Below are positions 16,042 to 25,001 of a DNA stretch of 64,000 nucleotides, piece after piece. A model generated the notes under the pieces. It was not told where the DNA came from. It saw only the letters and a program-made list of their open reading frames with translations, and made no database searches. Position 1 is the stretch's first letter, and each line of letters starts with the position of its first letter. The DNA comes from Streptomyces sp. B1I3 (GTDB lineage: Bacteria > Actinomycetota > Actinomycetes > Streptomycetales > Streptomycetaceae). The DNA is taken from contig NZ_JAUSYD010000001.1 in assembly GCF_030816615.1 (NCBI RefSeq), positions 4,734,501 to 4,798,500 of the forward strand, given 5' to 3'. The position numbers were made by a program, and so were the translations under genes.

Positions 16042-19000
16042 TCACCTCGGGGGAAGTGGGGGCCTGCGCAGGATCGGGGCCGTGGCGTAGGTGGGGGGTG
16101 TCGAGGCCGGGTGGCCGGTGAGGAGGTCCAGGGCGACGCGGACCGCGTCGTCCAGTACCGCGTGGCGGCCCTCCGCCCAGTCCAGGGGGGTGCGCAGGGC
16201 CTCCAGGTCGGGTTCGACCCCATGGTTCTCGACGGACCAGCCGTACGTGTCGAACCAGGCCGCGTTCATCGGCACCGTGATCACCGTGCCGTCGCCGAGC
16301 CGGTGGCGGCCGGTCATGCCGACCACGCCGCCCCACGTGCGCTGGCCCACCACGGGTCCCAGCTTCAGCAGCCGGAAGGCTGCCGTGATCATGTCGCCGT
16401 CGGAGGACGTCGCCTCGTCGGCCAGGGCCACGACCGGGCCCCGGGGCGCGTTGGAGGCGTACGAGACCGCCTGTGCGTTGCGGGTGAGGTCCCAGCCGAG
16501 GATCTTGCGGCTGAGCTTCTCGACGACCAGCTCGCTGATGTGGCCGCCCGCGTTGCCCCGTACGTCCACGATCAGCGCCGGACGGGACACCTCCAGCCGC
16601 AGATCGCGGTTGAACTGGGCCCAGCCCGAGCCGCCCATGTCGGGGATGTGCAGGTATCCGCACTTCCCGCCGCTCAGCTCCCGCACGACCTCCCGGCGTT
16701 TGGCCACCCAGTCCTGGTAGCGCAGGGGCCGTTCGTCGACCAGGGGGACGATCGCGATACGGCGGGAACGGCCGCCGCACTCGCCCCCCGCGGGGCGGAA
16801 GGTGAGCTCGACCGTGGTGCCGCCCGCCGCCGTCAGGAGCGGGTACGGGCCGGCCACCGGGTCGACCGGCCGGCCGTCGACGTGGGTGAGGACCGAGCCC
16901 TCCCGGATGCCCGTACCGGCGAGCGGCGAACGGGCCTTGGAGTCCGAGGAGTCGCCGGGCAGGATCCGCTGCACCATCCAGTCGCCGTCCCGGCAGACGA
17001 GGTTGGCGCCCAGCAGCCCGATCGCCCGCTGGTAGTGCGGCGGGCCCTCGTTGCGGCGGGCGGGGGAGACGTAGGCGTGCGAGGTGCCCAGTTCGCCCAG
17101 GACCTCGCGCAGCAGGTCGGCGAACTCGTCGGGCGAGGCGACCCGTTCGACCAGCGGGCGGTACTGTTCGAGCACGCCGTCCCAGTCGATGCCGCACATG
17201 TCCGGCTCCCAGAAGTAGGACCGGATGATGCGCCCCGCCTCTCCGTACGCCTGGCGCCATTCGGCCGCCGGGTCGACGTCGTGCAGGATGCGGCGCAGGT
17301 CGAGGTAGACCGTCGAGTCGCTGTCGCCGGGCTCGTTGGACGGGGCGGCCCGCAGTTCGCCGTCGTCCATGACGACGAGCCGCGTCCCGTCCCCGCTGAC
17401 CGCGAACCAGTCCAGGTGGGCCACCAGTTCCGTCTTCCGGGTCTTGGCGATGTTGAAGTGCTCCAGGGTGGGCCGGCCCGACATGTCCGCCGGGTTGGCG
17501 AACGTCTCACCCAGGGCGCCCGAGATCGGCCAGCGAAGCCAGACGAGTCCGCCGCCGCTGACCGGGTGCAGCGCCGAGTACTTCGACGCGGAGACCGGGA
17601 AGGGCGTGACCCGGCTCTCCAGCCCCTCGAACTCCACGGTGACCGTCGTGCCCTCGGCGGCGTCCACCGGGTCGAGTCCGCCCGCCGCGGGCCGGCCGTC
17701 CGGCAGCAGGGCGAAGGGTGACGGGGTGGCCGAGGAGAGCGGCACCAGATACGGGCGGCAGCCGAGCGGGAAGGAGAGGTCACCGGTGTGGACGTCGTAC
17801 ACCGGGTCGAAGCCGCGCCAGGAGAGGAAAGCGAGATAGCGGCCGTCACCCGTGAAGACGGGATTCTCGTCCTCGAAGCGGCCGTTGGTCACATCCACTA
17901 TCAGCGGGGCGTCGGGTCCGCTGATCCGTGCCAGCTTGATCTGCCGGAGCGACCGGCCGACGCCCGGGTGGGACCAGGTGAGCCAGGCACCGTCCGGGGA
18001 GAACGCGAGGTCGCGGACCGGCCCGTTGGTGGAGCGGATGAGTTCGGTGACCTCGCACTCCCCGGTGACGGGCTGCTTCCCGGCGACGAGCGGCTCCGCG
18101 CTCTCGTCCAGGACCGCCACCGGCTCCTCCCCCTCCTCGGCCGTGTCCAGCAGCAGCAGGCGGCCGTCGTTCGAGGCGACGGCGAGCCGCTCCCCCTCAG
18201 GGTCCGAGATCATCTCGTGCACCCGGCCCAGCCGGCCGGAGGCCAGCCGGCGCGGCCGGCGGTCCCCGCTGGCCCGCGGGAGGTAGGCGATCTCGACGGC
18301 GTCGTCGCCGTCCGCGTCGGTGACGTACGCGACCTGACCGCTGCTGCCGAGCATCTCGGGCAGCCGGACGCGCACGCCCGGGGTGGCGTGGAGCGTCCGG
18401 GCGGGGCCGTCACGGTGCGTGAGCCAGTACAGACTGCCCCGTACGGAGACGGCGCTCGCCCGGCCCGTCTCGTCCACGGACAGCGAGTCCACGTGACTCG
18501 CGGCGGGCACCTGGTACGTACGCCGCCCCGCCCGCGGCCCGCCGAGCCGGACCTCCAGCTTCCGGGGCACGGCGTCCGGCGACTCCAGGTCGTCGACCAG
18601 CCACAGGTCGCCCGCGCACTGGTAGACGACCCGGAGCCCGTCGCTGGAGGCGTGCCGGGCGTAGAACGCGTCGTGGTCGGTGTGGCGGCGCAGATCGGTG
18701 CCGTCCATCAGGCACGAGTACAGGTTGCCGACGCCTTCGTGGTCCGAGAGGAAGGCGATGCGCCGTCCGACGAACATCGGCGCGTCCAGGTGCCCGCCGA
18801 TGTCCGGCAGCAGCCGCTCGCCGTGGAGCCACAGCCGCCCGGTCGCGCCGCCCCGGTACCGCTTCCAGGCCGCGGGCTCGTGCGGCGGCTTGCCGGTGAG
18901 CAGCAGCGTGCGCCGCTTCCCGTCGATGTCCGCGACGGCGATGTCGGAGACGGGGCCCCAGGGGAGTTTGCCGCCCGGGCTGCCGTCGGTGGGAACGCTG

Positions 19001-19383
19001 TAGGCCCACGAGAAATAGGAGAACGGCTGGTTGTGCGAGGACACGGCGAGGATCTGGGAGGCGTCGCCGGGATCGGGACTCCAGCCGCAGACCCGGGCAT
19101 CGGTCGAGCCCCAGTACGTGAGTCTGCGGGCGGGCCCTCCGTCGACGGGGGCCAGGTGGATCTCGGGGTCGAGCGTGCGCCAGGTCGTGTAGGCGATGCG
19201 GCTGCCGTCGGGCGAGAAGCGCGGATGACTGACCCTGGTCCGGTCGACGGTCAGCCGCCACGCCCGGCCGGGCCGGTGCCCCGCCGGGGCGAGGGGGGAG
19301 ACCCAGAGGTCGTCCTCGGCCGCGAAGCAGAGCAGGTCCTGGTGGAGGTGCGGGAACCGGAGATACGCGACGTCGTCACTCAC
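16042..19383 (-). CDS. Tricorn-type peptidase (S41 family)
   Basis: 1113 residues from the GTG giving VSDDVAYLRFPHLHQDLLCFAAEDDLW. The architecture is that of tricorn protease: an N-terminal beta-propeller and a second propeller (many FSPDGSRIAY / FSPDGAWLTW type blades over residues 1-690), a C1 region, a PDZ domain (GIREGSVLTHVDGRPV, about 830) and the C-terminal S41 domain. The catalytic set is present: Ser-His in GTSHAYVS (about 769), the nucleophile Ser-Asp in TSSDGDM (about 994) and Glu in NHGVEPDLE (about 1052). It is a large cytosolic protease that trims proteasome-type peptides. GGAGG abuts the GTG directly, so the exact start is somewhat uncertain. Confidence 0.9.
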   Translation of the reverse strand: MSDDVAYLRFPHLHQDLLCFAAEDDLWVSPLAPAGHRPGRAWRLTVDRTRVSHPRFSPDGSRIAYTTWRTLDPEIHLAPVDGGPARRLTYWGSTDARVCGWSPDPGDASQILAVSSHNQPFSYFSWAYSVPTDGSPGGKLPWGPVSDIAVADIDGKRRTLLLTGKPPHEPAAWKRYRGGATGRLWLHGERLLPDIGGHLDAPMFVGRRIAFLSDHEGVGNLYSCLMDGTDLRRHTDHDAFYARHASSDGLRVVYQCAGDLWLVDDLESPDAVPRKLEVRLGGPRAGRRTYQVPAASHVDSLSVDETGRASAVSVRGSLYWLTHRDGPARTLHATPGVRVRLPEMLGSSGQVAYVTDADGDDAVEIAYLPRASGDRRPRRLASGRLGRVHEMISDPEGERLAVASNDGRLLLLDTAEEGEEPVAVLDESAEPLVAGKQPVTGECEVTELIRSTNGPVRDLAFSPDGAWLTWSHPGVGRSLRQIKLARISGPDAPLIVDVTNGRFEDENPVFTGDGRYLAFLSWRGFDPVYDVHTGDLSFPLGCRPYLVPLSSATPSPFALLPDGRPAAGGLDPVDAAEGTTVTVEFEGLESRVTPFPVSASKYSALHPVSGGGLVWLRWPISGALGETFANPADMSGRPTLEHFNIAKTRKTELVAHLDWFAVSGDGTRLVVMDDGELRAAPSNEPGDSDSTVYLDLRRILHDVDPAAEWRQAYGEAGRIIRSYFWEPDMCGIDWDGVLEQYRPLVERVASPDEFADLLREVLGELGTSHAYVSPARRNEGPPHYQRAIGLLGANLVCRDGDWMVQRILPGDSSDSKARSPLAGTGIREGSVLTHVDGRPVDPVAGPYPLLTAAGGTTVELTFRPAGGECGGRSRRIAIVPLVDERPLRYQDWVAKRREVVRELSGGKCGYLHIPDMGGSGWAQFNRDLRLEVSRPALIVDVRGNAGGHISELVVEKLSRKILGWDLTRNAQAVSYASNAPRGPVVALADEATSSDGDMITAAFRLLKLGPVVGQRTWGGVVGMTGRHRLGDGTVITVPMNAAWFDTYGWSVENHGVEPDLEALRTPLDWAEGRHAVLDDAVRVALDLLTGHPASTPPTYATAPILRRPPLPPR

Positions 19384-19438
19384 CCTCCAATGCTTTCCGT
19401 GTGACGGGCACGCGGCAACTTGTGGTGCAGGACACAAG

Positions 19439-19498
19439 CGAAACCGTTTCGTTTCGCTGGAGGGGGCGAGTACCTTCGAGGTGTACGAAACAGTTTCG
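19439..19498. promoter_or_regulatory. Paired palindromic operators for TetR
   Basis: Two near-identical 13-bp palindromes, CGAAACCGTTTCG (19439-19451) and CGAAACAGTTTCG (19486-19498), are 47 bases apart, just upstream of the tetR-type gene and of the divergent tricorn gene. Only the centre base differs. This is the arrangement expected for TetR-family autoregulation, and the downstream mmpL could be under the same control. Confidence 0.8.
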
Positions 19499-19562
19499 TT
19501 CGCTTGGTTGATCATCGACCGGCGTACGATCGGCAGGCGCGACGGAAGACGGAGGTCGACAC

Positions 19563-20135
19563 ATGGCACGCACCCGGCTCACGCCCGAACGCGAGAGCGA
19601 GCTGTACGCCGCTGTGCTCGACCTGCTGGGCGAGGTCGGCTACGAAGCCCTGACCATGGACGCCGTCGCCGCCCGCACCCGCTCCAGCAAGGCCACCCTC
19701 TACCGCCAGTGGGGGAGCAAGCCCGAGCTGGTCGTCAAGGCGCTCCGGAACAACAAGCCGGTCCACCTCGCCGACATCGACACCGGTTCGCTGCGCGGCG
19801 ACGTCCAGGCCGTGCTCATGCGTTCCGACGACTGCCAGATGGAGAAGAACTCCGCACTGCTGCGGGGTCTGAGCCATGCCGTCCACGACAACCCCGATCT
19901 GTTCCAGGCGCTGCGCGAGCTGCTGGTCGAGCCGGAGATGACCGGCCTGGCCGCGCTGCTCCAGAGGGCCGTGGACCGGGGTGAGGTGCGTCCGGACAAT
20001 CCGGCGCTGCCTTATGTACCGCACATGATGATCGGCGCTTTCGCGGCCCGTGAGCTGGTCGAGGAACGTCCCGTCGACCAGGCGTTCCTCATCGACTATG
20101 TCGAAGCCGTGGTGTTCCCCGCCCTCGGCGTCTGA
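19563..20135 (+). CDS. TetR family regulator
   Basis: 190 residues; GGAGG lies 8 bases upstream of the ATG. The N-terminal helix-turn-helix reads LDLLGEVGYEALTMDAVAARTRSSKATLYRQW (about 19-50), followed by a C-terminal ligand-binding domain of the TetR_C type (LRGDVQAVLM... LLQRAVDRGEVRPD). It lies 118 bases upstream of the MMPL transporter, the usual regulator-target pairing. Two CGAAAC-N-GTTTCG palindromes in its own promoter are the likely binding sites. Confidence 0.93.
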   Translation: MARTRLTPERESELYAAVLDLLGEVGYEALTMDAVAARTRSSKATLYRQWGSKPELVVKALRNNKPVHLADIDTGSLRGDVQAVLMRSDDCQMEKNSALLRGLSHAVHDNPDLFQALRELLVEPEMTGLAALLQRAVDRGEVRPDNPALPYVPHMMIGAFAARELVEERPVDQAFLIDYVEAVVFPALGV

Positions 20136-20253
20136 CGTCCCCAGCCTTCCCGTACGGCCCCCTCCCCGACGCTCCACCTGACACGCCGCTCTCGTCGTCG
20201 GGCTGGTTCCTCACGCCCTTTCCACTCAACGACCTGACCGGGAGTTCCCCTCC

Positions 20254-22467
20254 GTGGCCACATTCCTCTACAAGCTGGGACGGCTCGCCTTCCGGCGCCG
20301 CCGCTATGTCGCCCTCGTCTGGGTGGCACTGCTGGCGCTCGCCGGATTCGGTGCCGCCTCCGCGTCCACTGCCACCTCCAGTTCCTTCTCGATCCCCGGC
20401 ACCGAGGCCCAGAAGGCCTTCGACCTGCTGGAACAGCGCTTCCCCGGTGGAAGCGCCGACGGTGCCACCGCCCGGGTCGTCTTCAAGGCCCCCGAGGGCG
20501 AGAAGGTGACCGACGCCGGCAACAAGGCCGAGGTCGAGGAGATCGTCGGCGAGCTGAAGTCCGGCTCGGACCAGATCTCCTCGGTCGCCGACCCGTACAA
20601 GGCGAACGCCGTCAGCAAGGACGGCTCGACGGCGTACATATCCGTCTCCTACAAGGTCAGCTCCATGGAGCTGACCGACGGGACGCGGGAGTCGCTGGAG
20701 CACGCGGGTGAGTCCGCGCAGAGCGGCGGGATGACCGTGGAGATCGGTGGTGACGCGCTCCAGGTGATGCCGGAGACCGGGGCCACCGAGATCATCGGGG
20801 TCGCCATCGCCGCAGTGGTGCTGGTCATCACCTTCGGATCGCTGATCGCCGCCGGACTGCCGCTGCTCACCGCGCTGATCGGCGTGGGGATCGGTGTCTC
20901 GCTGATCACGGCCCTGGCCAACGTGCTCGACCTGGGATCCACCACCTCCACGCTCGCGATGATGATCGGCCTGGCGGTCGGTATCGACTACGCGCTCTTC
21001 ATCGTCTCCCGCTACCGCGCCGAACTGGCCGAGGGGCGGGAGCGGGAGGAAGCCGCCGGCCGGGCCGTCGGGACCGCGGGTTCCGCGGTCGTCTTCGCCG
21101 GCCTGACCGTCGTCATCGCCCTGGTCGGCCTCGCCGTCGTCAACATCCCGATGCTGTCGAAGATGGGCTTCGCCGCCGCGGGTACGGTCGCGATAGCCGT
21201 CCTCATCGCCCTCACCCTCGTCCCGGCACTGCTGGGCTTCGCGGGCAAGCGGGTCATGGGGCGCAGGGCGCGCAAGGCCGCCGAGGCGGAGAACCGGCCC
21301 GAGGCGAAGCCGAACATGGGCACCCGCTGGGCGCGGTTCGTGCTGCGCAGGCCCGTGTGGGTGCTGCTCGCCGGAGTCATCGGCCTCGGAGCCGTCGCCG
21401 TACCGGCCGCCTCGCTCGAGATGGGCCTGCCGGACGACGGCTCCCAGCCGAAGAGCACCACGCAGCGCCAGGCCTACGACCTGCTCTCCGACGGCTTCGG
21501 CCCCGGGTTCAACGGTCCGCTGCTGGTCGTCGTGGACACGAAGAACAGCTCGGACGGCAAGACCGCGGTCGAGCAGGTCTCCCAGGAGATCGAGGGCATC
21601 GGCCGCGTCGAGGCCGTCACCCCCGCCACCTTCAACAAGGCGGGCGACGCCGCGACCATCACCGTCATCCCGAAGGACAGGCCCAGCTCCACCGAGACGG
21701 AGCAGGTCGTCCACTCGATCCGTGACGCGGGCGCCGACATCAGGAGCGAGACGGGCGCCGAGGTGCTGGTCACCGGTGCCACGGCGATGAACATCGACTT
21801 CTCGCAGAAGATGAACGACGCGCTGCTGCCCTACCTGGCGCTCGTCGTCGGCCTGGCCTTCCTGCTGCTCATGGTGGTCTTCCGCTCGCTGCTGGTGCCG
21901 TTGAAGGCGGCCCTCGGCTTCCTGCTCTCGGTCGTCGCGGCCCTGGGCGCGGTCGTCGCGGTCTTCCAGTGGGGCTGGCTCGCCTCCCTCTTCGGGGTCG
22001 AGCAGACGGGACCGATCATGAGCATGATGCCGATCTTCATGGTCGGCGTGGTCTTCGGTCTCGCGATGGACTACGAGGTCTTCCTGGTCACCCGGATGCG
22101 CGAGGCGTACGTCCACGGGGAGGCGCCCGGCCAGGCCATCGTCACCGGCTTCCGCCACGGCGCCCGGGTGGTCACGGCCGCCGCGGTGATCATGATGGCG
22201 GTCTTCGCCGGCTTCATCGGCTCCAGCGAGTCGATGATCAAGATGATCGGCTTCTCACTGGCCATCGCCGTCTTCTTCGACGCCTTCGTGGTCCGCATGG
22301 CCATCGTGCCCGCGGTGCTCGCCCTGCTCGGCAAGCGTGCCTGGTGGCTGCCGCGCTGGCTGGACCGCGCACTGCCCAACGTGGACGTGGAGGGCGAGGG
22401 GCTGCGCAAGGAGCTCACCGGGACGCCGGCGGACGAGGACGGCCGGCGGGAGACGGTCCACGTCTGA
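20254..22467 (+). CDS. MMPL family transporter
   Basis: 737 residues from the GTG with GGAG upstream. It is an RND-superfamily membrane protein: an N-terminal transmembrane helix (YVALVWVALLALAGFGAA), a large outer loop, five further helices, then a repeat of this pattern from about residue 365, which is the internal duplication typical of MMPL proteins. Conserved pieces include GLAVGIDYALFIVSRYR (about 238-254) and the matching GLAMDYEVFLVTRMRE in the second half, carrying the Asp-Tyr pairs of the proton relay. Members export lipids or drugs. Control by the upstream TetR is likely. Confidence 0.92.
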   Translation: MATFLYKLGRLAFRRRRYVALVWVALLALAGFGAASASTATSSSFSIPGTEAQKAFDLLEQRFPGGSADGATARVVFKAPEGEKVTDAGNKAEVEEIVGELKSGSDQISSVADPYKANAVSKDGSTAYISVSYKVSSMELTDGTRESLEHAGESAQSGGMTVEIGGDALQVMPETGATEIIGVAIAAVVLVITFGSLIAAGLPLLTALIGVGIGVSLITALANVLDLGSTTSTLAMMIGLAVGIDYALFIVSRYRAELAEGREREEAAGRAVGTAGSAVVFAGLTVVIALVGLAVVNIPMLSKMGFAAAGTVAIAVLIALTLVPALLGFAGKRVMGRRARKAAEAENRPEAKPNMGTRWARFVLRRPVWVLLAGVIGLGAVAVPAASLEMGLPDDGSQPKSTTQRQAYDLLSDGFGPGFNGPLLVVVDTKNSSDGKTAVEQVSQEIEGIGRVEAVTPATFNKAGDAATITVIPKDRPSSTETEQVVHSIRDAGADIRSETGAEVLVTGATAMNIDFSQKMNDALLPYLALVVGLAFLLLMVVFRSLLVPLKAALGFLLSVVAALGAVVAVFQWGWLASLFGVEQTGPIMSMMPIFMVGVVFGLAMDYEVFLVTRMREAYVHGEAPGQAIVTGFRHGARVVTAAAVIMMAVFAGFIGSSESMIKMIGFSLAIAVFFDAFVVRMAIVPAVLALLGKRAWWLPRWLDRALPNVDVEGEGLRKELTGTPADEDGRRETVHV

Positions 22468-22553
22468 ACCGCATGGACTCCGGGGCCCGCGTCTGAGCGG
22501 AACGCGGCCCCGGTGCGCCGGTTACCTGTGGGGACGGGGGACCGGGGCGACAG

Positions 22554-22584
22554 AAGGCCCCCGTGCACGCGGCACGGGGGCCTT
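22554..22584. terminator. Bidirectional terminator between mmpL and ssg
   Basis: A perfect 13-bp stem, AAGGCCCCCGTGC and its complement, with a 5-base loop ends in CTT on one strand and in CTT on the other. It lies between two convergent genes and can serve both. Confidence 0.85.
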
Positions 22585-22631
22585 CGTCGTGCGCCGGGCA
22601 GGTGCGGATGCCGGGCAGGCGTGGGCGCCGG

Positions 22632-22991
22632 TCAGGTGCCGGTGACCGCGGCGGGCGGGCGCGCCGGGGTTTCGCCCTGTGTACGCGCCAGGAAGCGGAT
22701 CAGCGGGGCCACGTCGAACTGGAGTACGGCGACACCGTCCGCCGAGTGCAGTTCGACGATCAGCTGCGCCCGCCCGCACGGCCAGATCCGTATGTCGCCG
22801 CGCGTGACGGGCGAGCGCAGTCCTCGTTCCAGGAGGTCGCGGCCGATCGGCCGGTGGACTCCACCGGGGAGGCGGAGGTGGACGGTCCGCGGGTCGTCGG
22901 GGTCGCAGCGCAGTTCCACGGGGACCGTGCGGGGGTCGGGACCGTCCGTGATGAGCCGGGCTCGGATGTGTTCGTGGGGCGAGAGGGACAT
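22632..22991 (-). CDS. SsgA-like sporulation and cell division protein
   Basis: 119 residues from the ATG with AGGAGGAG upstream; the frame extends 15 residues further but without support. The family features are visible: VELRCDPDDPRTVHLRL, a central IGRDLLERGLRSPVTRGDIRIWP, and VELHSADGVAVLQFDVAPLIRFLART at the end. SsgA-like proteins are restricted to morphologically complex actinomycetes and act in septum placement and spore wall synthesis. Which of the Ssg paralogues it is cannot be told from sequence alone. Confidence 0.9.
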   Translation of the reverse strand: MSLSPHEHIRARLITDGPDPRTVPVELRCDPDDPRTVHLRLPGGVHRPIGRDLLERGLRSPVTRGDIRIWPCGRAQLIVELHSADGVAVLQFDVAPLIRFLARTQGETPARPPAAVTGT

Positions 22992-23103
22992 GGGCCGGCT
23001 CCTCCTGTGTGAAAATCTCTCCCCTAAATGTCCCATATGTTCTTAATTGGGCACATCGAGAGGCGTGCAGTGTGGCGGCGCGCTACCTGGCGCCCGTGCG
23101 CTC

Positions 23104-23120
23104 TTGCGAACCATTTGCAA
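23104..23120 (+). promoter_or_regulatory. Candidate Nur (nickel) box
   Basis: TTGCGA-ACCAT-TTGCAA matches the Nur recognition pattern of Streptomyces (TTGCAA, 5 bases, TTGCAA) except for one base. It lies 66 bases upstream of the nikMN start, with no gene between. Nur is the nickel-responsive Fur-family repressor. No cobalamin riboswitch is seen, so nickel rather than cobalt is favoured. Confidence 0.7.
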
Positions 23121-23185
23121 CAGGGCCCTATCATTGAGCGGTTCCCGACCCCGCCCGCAGCACCACCCGAAAGCGGAGCCACTCC

Positions 23186-24238
23186 ATGCATGTACCCGAC
23201 GGATTCATCAACGCACCCGTCTCCGCCGTCGCCGGGGTCGTCGCCGCCGGCGCGGTCGCGGTCAGCCTGCGCGGAGCCCGACGGGAGCTGGACGAGCGGA
23301 CGGCGCCGCTGGCGGGGCTCGTCGCCGCCTTCATCTTTGCCGTACAGATGCTGAACTTCCCGGTCGCCGCGGGCACGAGCGGCCATCTGCTCGGCGGGGC
23401 GCTGGCGGCGATCCTCGTCGGGCCCTACACCGGGGTGCTCTGCATAGCGGTCGTCCTCCTGATGCAGGGCATCCTCTTCGCCGACGGCGGCCTCACCGCG
23501 CTCGGCGTGAACATCACCGTCATGGGCGTCGTCACGACCGTCGTCGCGTACGCCCTCTTCCGCGGGCTGACGGGCGTGCTGCCCCGCACCCGGCGCTCGA
23601 CGACCGCGGCGGCCTTCGTGGCCGCGCTGGTCTCCGTGCCGGCCGCCGCCCTCGCCTTCACCCTCATCTACGCCGTCGGCGGGACCACCGACGTCCCCAT
23701 CGGCAAGGTGCTCACCGCGATGGTCGGCGTCCACGTCCTGATCGGTATCGGCGAGGCCGCGATCACGGCGCTGACCGTCGGCGCCGTGATCGCGGTCCGG
23801 CCCGACCTGGTCCACGGCGCCCGCGGGCTCTCGGCCCCGCTCAAGCTCCGCGTCGACGGTCAACTCGTCGACGCCCCGGCCGCCCCGGCTGCTCCCGCCG
23901 TCGCCCCGGGCTCCACCCGCAAGGTCTGGGTGTCCGGCCTGGTCGCCGCGCTCGTCCTGGCCGGCTTCGTCTCCTTCTACGCCTCCGCCAGCCCCGACGG
24001 CCTGGAGAAGGTGGCCGCCGACAAGGGCATCGACGAGAAGGTCCAGGAGCACGGCGCGGCCGACTCCCCGCTCGCCGACTACGGCGTCAAGGACATCAGC
24101 GACGCCCGTGTCTCCGGCGGCCTCGCCGGCGTGATCGGTGTCGGCGTCACCGTCGCCGCCGGCAGCGGTGTCTTCTGGGCGGTGCGCCGGCGCCGTACGC
24201 CGGAGGCTCCCGAAGCCCGCACCACCGAGTCCGTCTGA
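23186..24238 (+). CDS. ECF-type metal transporter substrate-capture protein (CbiMN/NikMN fusion)
   Basis: 350 residues. It begins with the invariant MHVPDGF, whose N-terminal Met-His-(x)-His-like motif binds the metal in NikM/CbiM proteins; here the second residue is His. Six to seven hydrophobic segments follow to about residue 215, then a linker rich in Pro/Ala and a C-terminal part with two helices (VWVSGLVAALVLAGFVSFYAS and GLAGVIGVGVTVAAGSGVF) corresponding to the N subunit. It is the substrate-specific component of a nickel or cobalt uptake system with CbiQ and CbiO just downstream. Confidence 0.92.
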   Translation: MHVPDGFINAPVSAVAGVVAAGAVAVSLRGARRELDERTAPLAGLVAAFIFAVQMLNFPVAAGTSGHLLGGALAAILVGPYTGVLCIAVVLLMQGILFADGGLTALGVNITVMGVVTTVVAYALFRGLTGVLPRTRRSTTAAAFVAALVSVPAAALAFTLIYAVGGTTDVPIGKVLTAMVGVHVLIGIGEAAITALTVGAVIAVRPDLVHGARGLSAPLKLRVDGQLVDAPAAPAAPAVAPGSTRKVWVSGLVAALVLAGFVSFYASASPDGLEKVAADKGIDEKVQEHGAADSPLADYGVKDISDARVSGGLAGVIGVGVTVAAGSGVFWAVRRRRTPEAPEARTTESV

Positions 24239-24239
24239 C

Positions 24240-25001
24240 ATGGGCGCCGGTCACGCACACAAGCTCTACCGCCACGGGCACTCGCCGGTCCACGCCCTGC
24301 CCCCGCACTGCAAGCTCGCCGCCGTCCTCTGCTTCGTCGTGGTCGTCGTCTCGACGCCCCGCGAGGCCGTCTGGGCCTTCGCCCTGTACGCCGTGCTGCT
24401 CGCCGTCGTCGCCGCCGCGGCCCGGATCCCCGCCGGGTTCCTGCTGAGGCGGCTGGTCATCGAGGTGCCCTTCGTCGCCTTCGCGCTCCTCATGCCGTTC
24501 GTCGTGCCGGGGGAGCAGACCGAGCTGCTCGGCGTCTCCGTCAGCGTCCCCGGTCTCTGGGGCGCCTGGAACGTCCTCGCCAAGGGCACCCTCGGCGTGG
24601 CCGCGTCCGTGATCCTCGCCTCCACCACCGAGCTGCGCTCGCTGCTGCTCGGCCTCCAGCGGCTGCGGCTGCCGCCGCTGCTCGTCCAGATCGCGTCCTT
24701 CATGATCCGGTACGGGGACGTGATCACCGACGAGCTGCGCCGGATGTCGATCGCCCGCCGCTCCCGCGGTTTCGAGGCGAGCGGCGTGCGGCACTGGGGC
24801 GTCCTCGCCAAGACGGCGGGCGCCCTGTTCATCCGCTCCTACGAGCGCGGCGAACGCGTCCACCTCGCGATGGTCAGCCGCGGCTACACCGGCACCATGC
24901 CCGTGATCGACGAGGTGACCGCCTCCCGCACACAATGGGCGTACGCCGGTGCCCTCCCCCTGACCGCCCTCGCCGTGTGTCTGCTGGGATGGACCGTATG
25001 A
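24240..25001 (+). CDS. cbiQ: ECF transporter T component CbiQ/NikQ
   Basis: 253 residues, beginning 1 base after the nikMN stop. It has four to five hydrophobic helices and the two conserved Ala-Arg-Gly-type coupling motifs towards the C-terminus: SIARRSRGFEASG (about 178-190) and AMVSRGYTG, which contact the ATPase. It is the energy-coupling membrane protein. It overlaps cbiO by four bases (ATGA). Confidence 0.93.
   Translation: MGAGHAHKLYRHGHSPVHALPPHCKLAAVLCFVVVVVSTPREAVWAFALYAVLLAVVAAAARIPAGFLLRRLVIEVPFVAFALLMPFVVPGEQTELLGVSVSVPGLWGAWNVLAKGTLGVAASVILASTTELRSLLLGLQRLRLPPLLVQIASFMIRYGDVITDELRRMSIARRSRGFEASGVRHWGVLAKTAGALFIRSYERGERVHLAMVSRGYTGTMPVIDEVTASRTQWAYAGALPLTALAVCLLGWTV

Noticed and set aside
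23037..23185. Cobalamin riboswitch before nikMN
   Set aside because: The 150-base region is too short and lacks the B12-box GCCACTG core; the Nur-type motif explains regulation better.
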